A DNA stretch of 64,000 nucleotides from Streptomyces sp. NBC_01244 (GTDB taxonomy: Bacteria > Actinomycetota > Actinomycetes > Streptomycetales > Streptomycetaceae). The notes beneath the pieces were generated by a model. That model ran no database searches. It was not told the DNA's origin and saw only the letters and a list, made by a program, of their open reading frames with translations. The stretch is taken from the NCBI RefSeq assembly GCF_035987325.1, contig NZ_CP108488.1:6076001-6140000 (forward strand), read 5' to 3'. Positions within the stretch are counted from its first letter, which is position 1; each line of letters begins with the position of its first letter. Position numbers and translations under genes: made by a program. This document shows, piece after piece, positions 38,433 to 46,663 of this stretch.

Positions 38433-40574
38433 TCAGAAGCGGCCGCCGCCGCCCATGCGGCCGCGGGTGCCGCCGCCGCCGAAGGAGCCGGGGCCGCGCC
38501 CGCCGCCCCCGCCGAAGCCGCCGCCGAAGCCGCCCCCGCCCCCGCCGCCGAAGCCGCCTCCGCCGCGGCCGCCGCCCAGGATCTCGCCGAGGATGATCCC
38601 GCCGAGCACCGCGCCGCCCATGCCGCCGCCCTGCTGCCGGCCGCCACCGCCGTACGGGTTCTGGTAGCCCCGTACGTCCTGCTCGGCCAGCTGCTGAGCC
38701 TGGCGCGCCAGCGAGTCCGCCTGCTGGGCCTCGGCGAGTGCGCCCGCCGGGTCAGAGCCCGCCAGGGACGTGGACCGCTCCAGGTGGCGCTGGGCCTCCG
38801 CCAGCCGGGTACGGGCCTGGCTGCCGATCGCGCCCCGGCTGGTGGTGATGTAGTCCGTGGCCGCGCCGATCGCGCTGCGGGCCGTCAGCAGGGCCTGGTC
38901 GAGCAGGGCCGCGGCCCGCTGCCGGCCCGACTCCCGCTCGCGGGCCCCGGCCAGCGCCTCGTCGAGGGCCGCGTCGGCCTCCTCCACGCGGCGCAGCGCG
39001 TCCAGCGGGTCGTACCGGCCGGCGCTCTGCTCCTGGCGCACGTCGGCCAGTACGGCCTCCGCCCGGCTGATCCGGCCGCGCAGATCGCCGGTCGAGCCCT
39101 CGGTGGTGCCGGTCAGCAGCCCGCGCGCGTCGGCGAGGTCCGTGTCCGTCTCGTTGAGCGCGCCCGTCAGCTTCCCGGCCGCCTCCGCCAGCTCCTGCGC
39201 GCGCCGTTCCACCGCGTCGACCAGGGTGGCCGCCTGGTCCACCGCGCCCTCGGCCGCCCGGACGTGCACGGCGGCCTTGCCGTTGTCGCCGGTACCGATC
39301 GCGGCGCGGGCCTCGCCGAGGCTGGTCGTCGCGAACAGCAGCCGGTCCTTGGCCTGTTCGGGGTTGGAGGCGACCGGGGCCGCCGCGGAGTCCGCGTACT
39401 GGCGGCCGAGCGCCGTGAGGGTGGCCTCCGCCGTGGTCGTACGGCCCGTCAGGGCGCGGAAGTGGGCCTCCACGGTCTCGAGCGCCTGCGGTGCGTTCTT
39501 CTCCAGGTCCCGCAGCCGGTCGAAGTCCGCCGACTCGGCGTCGAGCCGCCGGCTCGCCTCCGTACAGCGGGCCACGATCTCGTCGAGCATCCGGCGGCGG
39601 GTGGCGTCGTCCTCCGGGTACGCGTCGTCGAGCTGCTGGCGCAGCCGGAACGCGGCCGTCAGCTCGCCCTTCCCGAACTCCACCGCCTGCGTGAAGGCCG
39701 ACACCGCATCCTCGCCGAACTGCGCGGTGGCGAAGCCGAGTTCCTCGGTGCTGGTGCGGATCGCGTCGTCGGTCTCCACCAGCAGGGCCTTGGCCTTGGT
39801 GTCCAGCTCCGGCAGGGAGAGCGGGGCGGGGCCCTGCCCGGACCAGCCGGTGGTCTTGGAGCCGCCGCCGCTGCCGCCCGCCTGCTTGCGCTTGCGGCGG
39901 GTGTACGCGTACGCCCCGAGGGCGCCGGCCGCGCCGACCGCGACCACCGGGAGGACGAAGTCCCCGGCGCCGCTCTCGCCGCCGCCCGCCGCGGCGCCTC
40001 CGGGGTCGGCCTCGCCGGGGACGACGGCCGGCACCGGTACGGGCTGTCCGCCCAGGACGGCGTCGTAGCCGTTGGCGGCGCCGATCGCGGCGCCCGCCCA
40101 GTCGTTCTGCCTGAGGGCCGGCTCGATGGCGGTCTGCGCGACCGCCGCGAGCTGCTCCTTGGTGAATCCCGAGTCGACATCGGCCGAATAGGCGTACTGC
40201 CGGGCGCCGGTGGCGATGGCCAGCAGGACGTCGTTCTGGCCGAGGCCGTTCTTCTGGGCGGTGGCGTCGGCCCAGCTCTGCGCGGACCGGTCGGAGAAGT
40301 CGCGCACGTACGTGACGAACAGCTGGACCTTGCGGTCGGCGTACAGCTTGTCCAGCGCGGCGGTGACCTCGGCCTTGCGGTCGCCCAGGGCGCCCACCCG
40401 GTCGGTGATCTGCCCCTGCTGGGACAGGGTGACGGGATCGTCGGCCCGGGCGGCCGGGGCGGTGGCCGTCGTCCAGCCGGCGAGCGCGAGCAGCGCGGCG
40501 GCGAGGGCGAGGCCGGTCCGGGCGGGTATCCCGGTGGTGGTGCGTCTCTTCGTGCTGCTTCTCGGCGGAGTCAC
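38433..40574 (-). CDS. TPM-domain membrane protein with long coiled coil and Gly-rich tail
   Basis: 713 residues from GTG 40574. Signal peptide (to about 44, ATAPAARAD), an external TPM domain (about 50-190: ITDRVGALGDRKAEVTAALD, VTYVRDFSDRSAQSWAD, ILLAIA-like NDVLLAIATGAR), one TM helix (about 205-222) and RRKRK stop-transfer. A cytosolic coiled-coil region follows (about 250-640), then a tail of about 60 residues almost entirely Gly with Arg/Phe. TPM proteins work in membrane quality control; their neighbour PspA supports an envelope-stress role. The GTG start follows a TACTCT -10 box by 7 bases (leaderless); an earlier GTG 36 bases upstream has no support. Confidence 0.88.
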   Translation of the reverse strand: MTPPRSSTKRRTTTGIPARTGLALAAALLALAGWTTATAPAARADDPVTLSQQGQITDRVGALGDRKAEVTAALDKLYADRKVQLFVTYVRDFSDRSAQSWADATAQKNGLGQNDVLLAIATGARQYAYSADVDSGFTKEQLAAVAQTAIEPALRQNDWAGAAIGAANGYDAVLGGQPVPVPAVVPGEADPGGAAAGGGESGAGDFVLPVVAVGAAGALGAYAYTRRKRKQAGGSGGGSKTTGWSGQGPAPLSLPELDTKAKALLVETDDAIRTSTEELGFATAQFGEDAVSAFTQAVEFGKGELTAAFRLRQQLDDAYPEDDATRRRMLDEIVARCTEASRRLDAESADFDRLRDLEKNAPQALETVEAHFRALTGRTTTAEATLTALGRQYADSAAAPVASNPEQAKDRLLFATTSLGEARAAIGTGDNGKAAVHVRAAEGAVDQAATLVDAVERRAQELAEAAGKLTGALNETDTDLADARGLLTGTTEGSTGDLRGRISRAEAVLADVRQEQSAGRYDPLDALRRVEEADAALDEALAGARERESGRQRAAALLDQALLTARSAIGAATDYITTSRGAIGSQARTRLAEAQRHLERSTSLAGSDPAGALAEAQQADSLARQAQQLAEQDVRGYQNPYGGGGRQQGGGMGGAVLGGIILGEILGGGRGGGGFGGGGGGGFGGGFGGGGGRGPGSFGGGGTRGRMGGGGRF

Positions 40575-40587
40575 ATTTGGGAGAGTA
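40575..40587 (-). promoter_or_regulatory. Putative leaderless promoter of the TPM gene
   Basis: Minus-strand TACTCT (40582-40587) ends 7 bases before GTG 40574. No Shine-Dalgarno is visible near this start. Confidence 0.4.
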
Positions 40588-40625
40588 TGGGCGGTTTCAC
40601 CCTCCCGCACCCCGAGACCCGTGCC

Positions 40626-43600
40626 CTACGGCAGGCCGTACGCGGTCAGTTCCGGACGGGACAGGACCAGGTGGTCGCCGATCAGCAGGGCGTCGGCCGC
40701 GGCCAGGGGCGGGTGGTCCCAGTACCGGCGCGGTCGGCCCGAAGCCGGGTCCAGGACCGCCGCGTACGGGTCCGGCGAGCGGCCGAGGAGACCGCGCCGG
40801 CCGCCCTGGGGGACCTTGACGTACAGGCCGCCCGGACGCAGTCCCAGCAGTTCGAGCCCGCACCCCGCTCCGGCGCACCGGGCCGCCTGGCGCTGCCAGC
40901 GCAGGGCGCCCGTCCCGGCGTCGAGCGCGAGGACCAGGTCCCAGCCCTCCGGATCGTGCGAGGCCGCGTACACCGTGCCGCGTTCGACCAGCAGGCCCTT
41001 TGCCGGGGCGCCCAGGGCGAAGCGCCACAGCTCCCGGCCGGAGCCCTGGTCCAGGGCCAGCAGCGAACCCTCGTCCAGGAGGTGGACCAGGCCGCCTCCG
41101 GACAGCCGCGGATCGTGCAGCGTGCGCGCCGTGGGGCCGGCCCGCCGGAAGGACCACACCGGCCGGCCGGTCGGCAGGTGCAGCGCCTGCAGCCGCAGCA
41201 CGTCCGCGAGGACCAGGCAGTCGCCCACCGCGGCGGCGGACCGCGTCGCCGGGTCGGCAAGGGCGCGCCGCCACAGGACCTCGCCCGTCGCCGCCCGCAG
41301 CGCGGTCAGGTCCCCCGGCGCACCGTGCACCAGCACCGGCCCGGCGCTGCGCAGCGACCGCGGCCCGAACTGCTGCGCCCGCCCCGTGCCGGGCAGGTCC
41401 CGCCACCACCGCACCCGCCCGTCGCGCGGCTCGCGCGCCAGCAGCCGTACCCCGGGCGCGCCGTCCCGCCGGACCTCCACGTACACCGTGGCCGCGTCCG
41501 CCGCGCAGGACACCAGGAGCGGCCCGGTCCCGGGCAGCGGGGGCGCGGCCGCCACACCCTCGTCGGAGCGGGCCGTCCAGCGGGTCGCCCCCTCCTCGGC
41601 CCCTACGCAGCCCACCTCGGTCCCGGACCGCCACACCACGTGGGCGCCTGCCGCGTACGTGGCGTCCGGCCGGGCACCCGTGCGCCACTCCAGGGCCCCG
41701 GGCTCGTGACGCCGCTTGGGCGCGGGGCCCGTCGGGCGTACGGAGGCAGGCGCCTGCGGGCCGCCCAGGGCTCTGATCCCGGGCGGGGCCGGGCTCCCGG
41801 CGCCGGCGGCCGCCTCCGCCAGCCAGGGAGTCCGGCCCGTCCCCACGCAGAGCCGGGCGGCAAGGGCCAGCCGCAGGGCCCGCTGCGCCGGGTCCGGCAG
41901 GTTCCGCGCCCGGCCCGCCCACTCCCGCGCCGCGCCCGGGTCGAGCGGCGGCCGGGTGTCCTGCTCCCGGTGGGCCCGGGCCGTGGCCAGCGAGGCCAGG
42001 GCGTGGTCGGCCTTCGCGTCGGCGGCCTCCCCGGGGCGGCCGCCCAGCAGCGCGTCGGCCTGGCTCAGCTGCCGCTCCGCCGCGTCGAACCGGCCCTCTC
42101 CGGTGTGGTGCGCCGCCTCCTCGCGCAGCCAGGCCGCCCGCTCCTCCAGGAACCGCGGCAGCTCCTCCTCGGCCTGCTCCAGCGCCCTGGCCCCGCCCGC
42201 CGGGTCCCCGGCCCCGAAACGGTCCCGCGCCACCTGGCACAGCGCCAGCAGCCTTCCCCCGGCGGAGCCGATGCGCTCGCTCAGCCGCAGGGCCGCCGCC
42301 ACATCGTGCGGGGCGACGGCCACCACCATGTCGTAGGTGGCGGCCCCGCGCAGCGCGGGGTCCGGTATCAGCGCCAACTGCAGCTCCGCCTCCGCGGGAT
42401 CGGCCGCCGCGACGGCCGTGGCGACGCGGGCCCGGAGCCGTTTGTCCGCCATGCCGTCCGCGAAGTGGTCCTCGGCGATCCGGGCGGCCTGCCCGGGGGC
42501 CACCACGGCCAGCTCCTCCGCCACCGCGCACAGCGGGCCCGCCCGGTGGGAGCCGAACACCGTGAACAGCGCCTGCTGCGCCTCGGTCAGCAGCCGCCGG
42601 GCACGCGCCGGCGCGCGGGTGGAGGTGGCCCTGGCCAGGCGGGTCAGCAGCTCGGCCACCCGCGCCCCGTCACCGCGGCCGCCCTCCCACGCCGCGATCT
42701 CGGCGTCGCCGAGCAGCCGCCCCGCGAGCTCCGCGTCGAACCGCGCCGCGGCGTCGGCGGCCACGGTCAGCACCTCGATGCGCGCCTCGTCCCCGGGCTC
42801 CAGCGCCCGCAGCCCGACCTCGACCTCCAGCAGCAACTCCCTTACGAATTCCCGCACATACGCGGGCACAACCCCGACCTCCACCCCGCCGATGACGGGG
42901 GCCTCAGCCTCGCCCGTGACGGGGGTCTCAGCCTCGCCCGTGACGGGGGCCTCAGCCCCGCCCGTGACGAGGGTCTCCACCCCGCCCGTGACGCGGGTCT
43001 CCGCCCCGCCCCCGACGTCCGTGCCGCTCCCGGTCCCAGCCCGTGCCCCCTCCCCGGTCAGGGGCTCCGTCAGGGGCTCCGCCAGCAGGGCCCGTAGTGC
43101 CGCCGCCGTGGCCCGTGCCGACTCCGGCCGGTGCGCCGGGTCCTTCTCCAGCAGCTGCCGCACCAGCCGCTCCACCTCCGGAGCGACCACCGCACCGGCT
43201 TCGCGCAGCGGGAGCGGCCGGTCCTCGATGTGCCGGCGCATCAGGACGTAGGGGACCTCCGCCTCCCCGAAGGGCGGCTCCCCGCTCAGCAGCGCGTACA
43301 GCACGCCTCCCAGCGCGTACAGATCGCAGCGGGCGTCCACCCGCTCGCCCCGCCACTGCTCGGGGGCCATGTACGGCGGGCTGCCGAAGATCCGGCCGGT
43401 CACCGTCCAGCCGGCCGTGGCGTCCGAGGAGTGCGCGATGCCGAAATCGCAGATCTTGAGCCGCCCGGTGGGCAGCAGGAAGAGATTGGCCGGCTTCAAG
43501 TCCCGGTGGATCACGGAGCGTTCGTGTGCGGCGGCCAGTGCCTCCGCGGCCTGGGCGGCCAGGTCCAGCGCCACCGCCACCGGCAGCCCGTCCGGCACCC

Positions 43601-43901
43601 GGGACAGCGTGGCGCGCAGATCCTCGCCCGCCAGCAGCTCCATCACGATGAAGAGCCGCCCCTCCTCCTGGCCCACGTCGTGCACGACGGTGATGCCGGG
43701 ATGCTGGAGCTGCGCCCCGATGGTGGCCTCGCGCCGGAAGCGGGCGACCGCCTCGTCGGACATGGCCGTCTCCAGGAGCACCTTCACCGCCACGGCCCGG
43801 TCCAGCGCCGTGTCGTGCGCCCGCCACACCTCGCCGAAGCCGCCCTTGCCGAGCCGCTGTTCGAGGCGGTACCGGCCCGCCAGCTGATCCCCCACCCGCA
43901 C
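40626..43901 (-). CDS. Serine/threonine protein kinase fused to a PQQ-type beta-propeller
   Basis: 1091 residues. Hanks-type kinase domain (about 10-270): LGKGGFGEVW, catalytic K40 in VAVKVL, HRDLKPANL (D134), CDFGIAH (D152) and PPYMAPEQW. Next comes an 8-residue repeat linker (about 290-340), a helical region of about 350 residues, and a C-terminal propeller (about 740-1085) with WRSGTEVG, LVSCAADAATVYV, LLWRRALADPATRS and YAASHDPEGWDLVLALDAGTG blades. No TM helix is seen, so the propeller may be cytosolic, unlike many PknB-type kinases with external sensors. GTG start; its ribosome site lies inside a hairpin. It follows the sdh operon on the same strand with 78 bp between. Confidence 0.92.
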   Translation of the reverse strand: MRVGDQLAGRYRLEQRLGKGGFGEVWRAHDTALDRAVAVKVLLETAMSDEAVARFRREATIGAQLQHPGITVVHDVGQEEGRLFIVMELLAGEDLRATLSRVPDGLPVAVALDLAAQAAEALAAAHERSVIHRDLKPANLFLLPTGRLKICDFGIAHSSDATAGWTVTGRIFGSPPYMAPEQWRGERVDARCDLYALGGVLYALLSGEPPFGEAEVPYVLMRRHIEDRPLPLREAGAVVAPEVERLVRQLLEKDPAHRPESARATAAALRALLAEPLTEPLTGEGARAGTGSGTDVGGGAETRVTGGVETLVTGGAEAPVTGEAETPVTGEAEAPVIGGVEVGVVPAYVREFVRELLLEVEVGLRALEPGDEARIEVLTVAADAAARFDAELAGRLLGDAEIAAWEGGRGDGARVAELLTRLARATSTRAPARARRLLTEAQQALFTVFGSHRAGPLCAVAEELAVVAPGQAARIAEDHFADGMADKRLRARVATAVAAADPAEAELQLALIPDPALRGAATYDMVVAVAPHDVAAALRLSERIGSAGGRLLALCQVARDRFGAGDPAGGARALEQAEEELPRFLEERAAWLREEAAHHTGEGRFDAAERQLSQADALLGGRPGEAADAKADHALASLATARAHREQDTRPPLDPGAAREWAGRARNLPDPAQRALRLALAARLCVGTGRTPWLAEAAAGAGSPAPPGIRALGGPQAPASVRPTGPAPKRRHEPGALEWRTGARPDATYAAGAHVVWRSGTEVGCVGAEEGATRWTARSDEGVAAAPPLPGTGPLLVSCAADAATVYVEVRRDGAPGVRLLAREPRDGRVRWWRDLPGTGRAQQFGPRSLRSAGPVLVHGAPGDLTALRAATGEVLWRRALADPATRSAAAVGDCLVLADVLRLQALHLPTGRPVWSFRRAGPTARTLHDPRLSGGGLVHLLDEGSLLALDQGSGRELWRFALGAPAKGLLVERGTVYAASHDPEGWDLVLALDAGTGALRWQRQAARCAGAGCGLELLGLRPGGLYVKVPQGGRRGLLGRSPDPYAAVLDPASGRPRRYWDHPPLAAADALLIGDHLVLSRPELTAYGLP
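42884..43011 (-). repeat. 24-bp tandem repeats in the kinase linker
   Basis: Phase-perfect 24-base period (GTGAC words at 42892 as ATGAC, 42916, 42940, 42964, 42988 on the plus strand), about five copies. Encodes octads of the type VTG-(G/E)-(A/V)-E-(T/A)-x joining the kinase to the helical region. All are in frame, so length polymorphism is tolerated. Confidence 0.9.
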
Positions 43902-43904
43902 CGC

Positions 43905-43950
43905 GAATGCCCCCTGACTTCACGTCAACGACGTTGCTCAGGGGGCATTC
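43905..43950 (-). terminator. Hairpin between sdhB and the kinase gene
   Basis: Perfect 13-bp arms (43905-43917, 43938-43950) around 20 bases that contain a nested palindrome CAACG-A-CGTTG (43926-43936). It starts 30 bases after the sdhB stop, as a terminator would. Its 3' arm in the RNA holds AGGGGG, the only Shine-Dalgarno for the kinase GTG 8 bases later, so it should also control kinase translation. Confidence 0.8.
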
Positions 43951-43979
43951 TGTCCTGCCAAGTGAACGATTGGGGGCGG

Positions 43980-44753
43980 CTATCGGCCGGAGCGGCGCCC
44001 GATCTTGTTCCCCAGCCACACCAGCGGGTCGTACTTGCGGTCCACGGCCCGCTCCTTCAGCGGGATCAGGGCGTTGTCGGTGATCTTGATGCCCTCGGGG
44101 CAGACCTCCGTGCAGCACTTGGTGATGTTGCAGTAGCCGAGTCCGTGCTCCTCCTGCGCCGTGCGCTTGCGGTCCAGGCCCGCCTCGGCCGCCGCGTCCA
44201 GCGGGTGCATGTCCAGCTCCGCCACCCGCATCAGGAAGCGCGGACCGGCGAAGGCCACCTTGTTCTCCTCGTGGTCGCGCACCACGTGACAGGTGTCCTG
44301 GCACAGGAAGCACTCGATGCACTTGCGGAACTCCTGCGAGCGCTCCACATCGATCTGCTGCATCCGGTACTCGCCCGGCGCCACCCCGGCGGGCGGCACG
44401 AAGGCGGGCACCTCGCGCGCCTTCTGGTAGTTGAAGGACACGTCCGTCACCAGGTCGCGGACGACCGGGAAGGCCCGCAGCGGGGTCACGGTGATCGTCT
44501 CCTCGCGGGAGAAGGTCGACATGCGCGTCATGCACATCAGCCGCGGCCGCCCGTTGACCTCCGCACTGCACGAACCGCACTTGCCCGCCTTGCAGTTCCA
44601 CCGCACCGCGAGGTCGGAGGCCTGGGTGGCCTGGAGCCGGTGGACGATGTCCAGGACCACCTCCCCGTCGTGCACCTCCACGGTGAAGTCGCGCAGCTCA
44701 CCGCCCTCCGCGTCGCCCCGCCAGATCCGGAACGCGGCATCGTAGCTACTCAC
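43980..44753 (-). CDS. sdhB: Succinate dehydrogenase iron-sulfur subunit
   Basis: 257 residues from GTG 44753, which overlaps the sdhA stop (GTGA). [2Fe-2S] cysteines in CKAGKCGSC and the RLMC block, then two ferredoxin-like clusters from CIECFLCQDTC and CNITKCCTEVCPEG. It carries electrons from FAD to the membrane quinone subunit. Sequence is of the Sdh1/fumarate-reductase-like type rather than classic SdhB (SYDAAFRIWRGD start, RKCIECFLC). Last gene of a three-gene operon read sdhC-sdhA-sdhB. Confidence 0.94.
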   Translation of the reverse strand: MSSYDAAFRIWRGDAEGGELRDFTVEVHDGEVVLDIVHRLQATQASDLAVRWNCKAGKCGSCSAEVNGRPRLMCMTRMSTFSREETITVTPLRAFPVVRDLVTDVSFNYQKAREVPAFVPPAGVAPGEYRMQQIDVERSQEFRKCIECFLCQDTCHVVRDHEENKVAFAGPRFLMRVAELDMHPLDAAAEAGLDRKRTAQEEHGLGYCNITKCCTEVCPEGIKITDNALIPLKERAVDRKYDPLVWLGNKIGRRSGR

Positions 44754-46663
44754 TCGTAGAGCTCCTCTTCGGCGAGGTACTTGACCAGCTCTTCCTTCTC
44801 GAAGAGCGCGAGCAGGTCGGATCGGATGGGATCGGTGCGCACCCGGGTCAGCTCGATCCGGTCCGCGGCCGGATCCGAGGGAGCGGGGTCGACGGGCCGG
44901 CACAGCAGGTTCACCGGCCGCCAGGACCGCTCCATCGCCGGGCAGTCCTCGCGGGTGTGCCCGCCCCGGCTCTCGGTGCGTTCCAGGGCGGCGCGAGCCA
45001 CGCATTCGCTGACCAGCAGCATGTTGCGCAGGTCCAGGGCCAGGTGCCAGCCCGGGTTGAACTGCCGGTGCCCCTCGACCCCGGCCCGGGAGGCCCGTAC
45101 GCGCAGGGCCGAGAGCTTCTCCAGCGCCTGGGCCATCTCGCCCTCGCGGCGGATGATCCCGACGAGGTCGTTCATGGCCGTCTGGAGCTCCTGGTGCAGG
45201 GTGTACGGGTTCTCCGCGCCCTCGGCGGCATGGAACGGGGCCAGCGCCTCCGCGGCCGCCGCGTCGATCTGCGCCTGGGACACCTCGGGCCGCCCGCCCA
45301 CGGCCGGGGCGTCGCGCGCCGCGTACTCGGCGGCGTGCAGTCCGGCCCGGCGGCCGAAGACCAGCAGGTCGGAGAGGGAGTTCCCGCCGAGGCGGTTCGA
45401 GCCGTGCATCCCGCCCGCGACCTCACCGGCGGCGAACAGGCCCGGCACCCCGAGGGTGGCGGCCGTATCGGACTCGACCGCGATGCCGCCCATCACGTAG
45501 TGACAGGTCGGGCCGACCTCCATCGGCTCGGCGGTGATGTCCACGTCCGCCAGCTCCTTGAACTGGTGGTACATCGACGGGAGCCGCCGCTTGATCTTCT
45601 CGGCCGGCATCCGGGTGGACACGTCGAGGAACACCCCGCCGTGCGGGGATCCGCGCCCGGCCTTGACCTCGGAGTTGATGGCGCGGGCCACCTCGTCGCG
45701 GGGGAGCAGCTCGGGCGGGCGCCGGTTGTGGTCCGGGTCCTCGTACCAGCGGTCGCCCTCCTCCTCGGACTGCGCGTACTTCTCCTTGAAGACGTCCGGG
45801 ATGTAATCGAACATGAACCGCTTGCCCTCGCTGTTGCGCAGCACCCCGCCGTCGCCGCGCACCGACTCGGTGACGAGGATCCCCTTCACCGAGGGCGGCC
45901 AGACCATGCCGGTCGGGTGGAACTGCACGAACTCCATGTTCAGCAGCGGGGCCCCGGCGAGCAGGGCCAGCGCGTGGCCGTCGCCGGTGTACTCCCAGGA
46001 GTTGGAGGTGGTCTTGAAGGACTTCCCGATCCCGCCCGTGGCGAGCACCACCGCGGGGGCCTCCAGGACGAAGAACCGCCCGGTCTCGCGCTCGTAGCAG
46101 AAGGTCCCGGACACCCGCTCCCCGTCCTTCAAGATCCGCGTGACCGTGCACTCCTGGAAGACCTTGAGCCGGGCCTCGTAGTCCCCGTACTCCTTGAAGT
46201 CCTCCTGCTGGAGCTGGACGATCTTCTGCTGGAGGGTGCGGATCAGCTCCAGCCCGGTCCGGTCGCCGACGTGCGCGAGCCGCGGGTACTCGTGCCCGCC
46301 GAAGTTGCGCTGCGAGATCTTCCCGTCGGGCGTGCGGTCGAAGAGCGCGCCCCAGGTCTCCAGCTCCCAGACCCGGTCCGGGGCCTCCTTGGCGTGCAGC
46401 TCCGCCATCCGCCACTGGTTCAGGAACTTGCCGCCGCGCATGGTGTCGCGGAAGTGCACCTGCCAGTTGTCGCCCTCGTTGACGTTGCCCATGGAGGCGG
46501 CGATGCCGCCCTCCGCCATCACGGTGTGGGCCTTGCCGAAGAGGGACTTGCAGATCACGGCCGTACGGGAGCCCCGCTCGCGCGCCTCGATGGCGGCCCG
46601 CAGGCCGGCGCCGCCCGCGCCGACCACGACCACGTCCCACTGCTGCCGTTCCACTTGGGTCAT
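44750..46663 (-). CDS. sdhA: Succinate dehydrogenase/fumarate reductase flavoprotein subunit
   Basis: 637 residues. FAD Rossmann motif VVVVGAGGAGLRAAIEA near residue 12, HTVMAEGGIAAS (covalent FAD histidine region), SVRGDGG, DEVARAI and substrate-binding GTHYVMGG-like CHYVMGGIAVE, then EVAGGMHGSNRLGGNSL. Oxidises succinate to fumarate on the cytoplasmic face. The ATG 46663 directly abuts the stop of the membrane-subunit gene. Matches the Sdh1-type found next to typA in Streptomyces. Confidence 0.95.
   Translation of the reverse strand: MTQVERQQWDVVVVGAGGAGLRAAIEARERGSRTAVICKSLFGKAHTVMAEGGIAASMGNVNEGDNWQVHFRDTMRGGKFLNQWRMAELHAKEAPDRVWELETWGALFDRTPDGKISQRNFGGHEYPRLAHVGDRTGLELIRTLQQKIVQLQQEDFKEYGDYEARLKVFQECTVTRILKDGERVSGTFCYERETGRFFVLEAPAVVLATGGIGKSFKTTSNSWEYTGDGHALALLAGAPLLNMEFVQFHPTGMVWPPSVKGILVTESVRGDGGVLRNSEGKRFMFDYIPDVFKEKYAQSEEEGDRWYEDPDHNRRPPELLPRDEVARAINSEVKAGRGSPHGGVFLDVSTRMPAEKIKRRLPSMYHQFKELADVDITAEPMEVGPTCHYVMGGIAVESDTAATLGVPGLFAAGEVAGGMHGSNRLGGNSLSDLLVFGRRAGLHAAEYAARDAPAVGGRPEVSQAQIDAAAAEALAPFHAAEGAENPYTLHQELQTAMNDLVGIIRREGEMAQALEKLSALRVRASRAGVEGHRQFNPGWHLALDLRNMLLVSECVARAALERTESRGGHTREDCPAMERSWRPVNLLCRPVDPAPSDPAADRIELTRVRTDPIRSDLLALFEKEELVKYLAEEELYE

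Noticed and set aside
38285..38647. N-terminal extension of PspA by about 120 residues
   Set aside because: The extension is Ala/Ser-rich noise antisense to the TPM tail and repeat. MSKQSILGR at 38284 is the family start.
42884..43011. Regular 24-bp repeats considered as a CRISPR array
   Set aside because: There are no unique spacers. The repeats are contiguous, in frame and encode an octad linker of the kinase.
38178..43097. Very long open frame (over 1600 codons) on the plus strand opposite the TPM and kinase genes
   Set aside because: It is the antisense shadow of GC-biased codons, with Arg/Gly/Pro-rich low-complexity translation and no recognisable domain. The minus-strand genes have clear domains.
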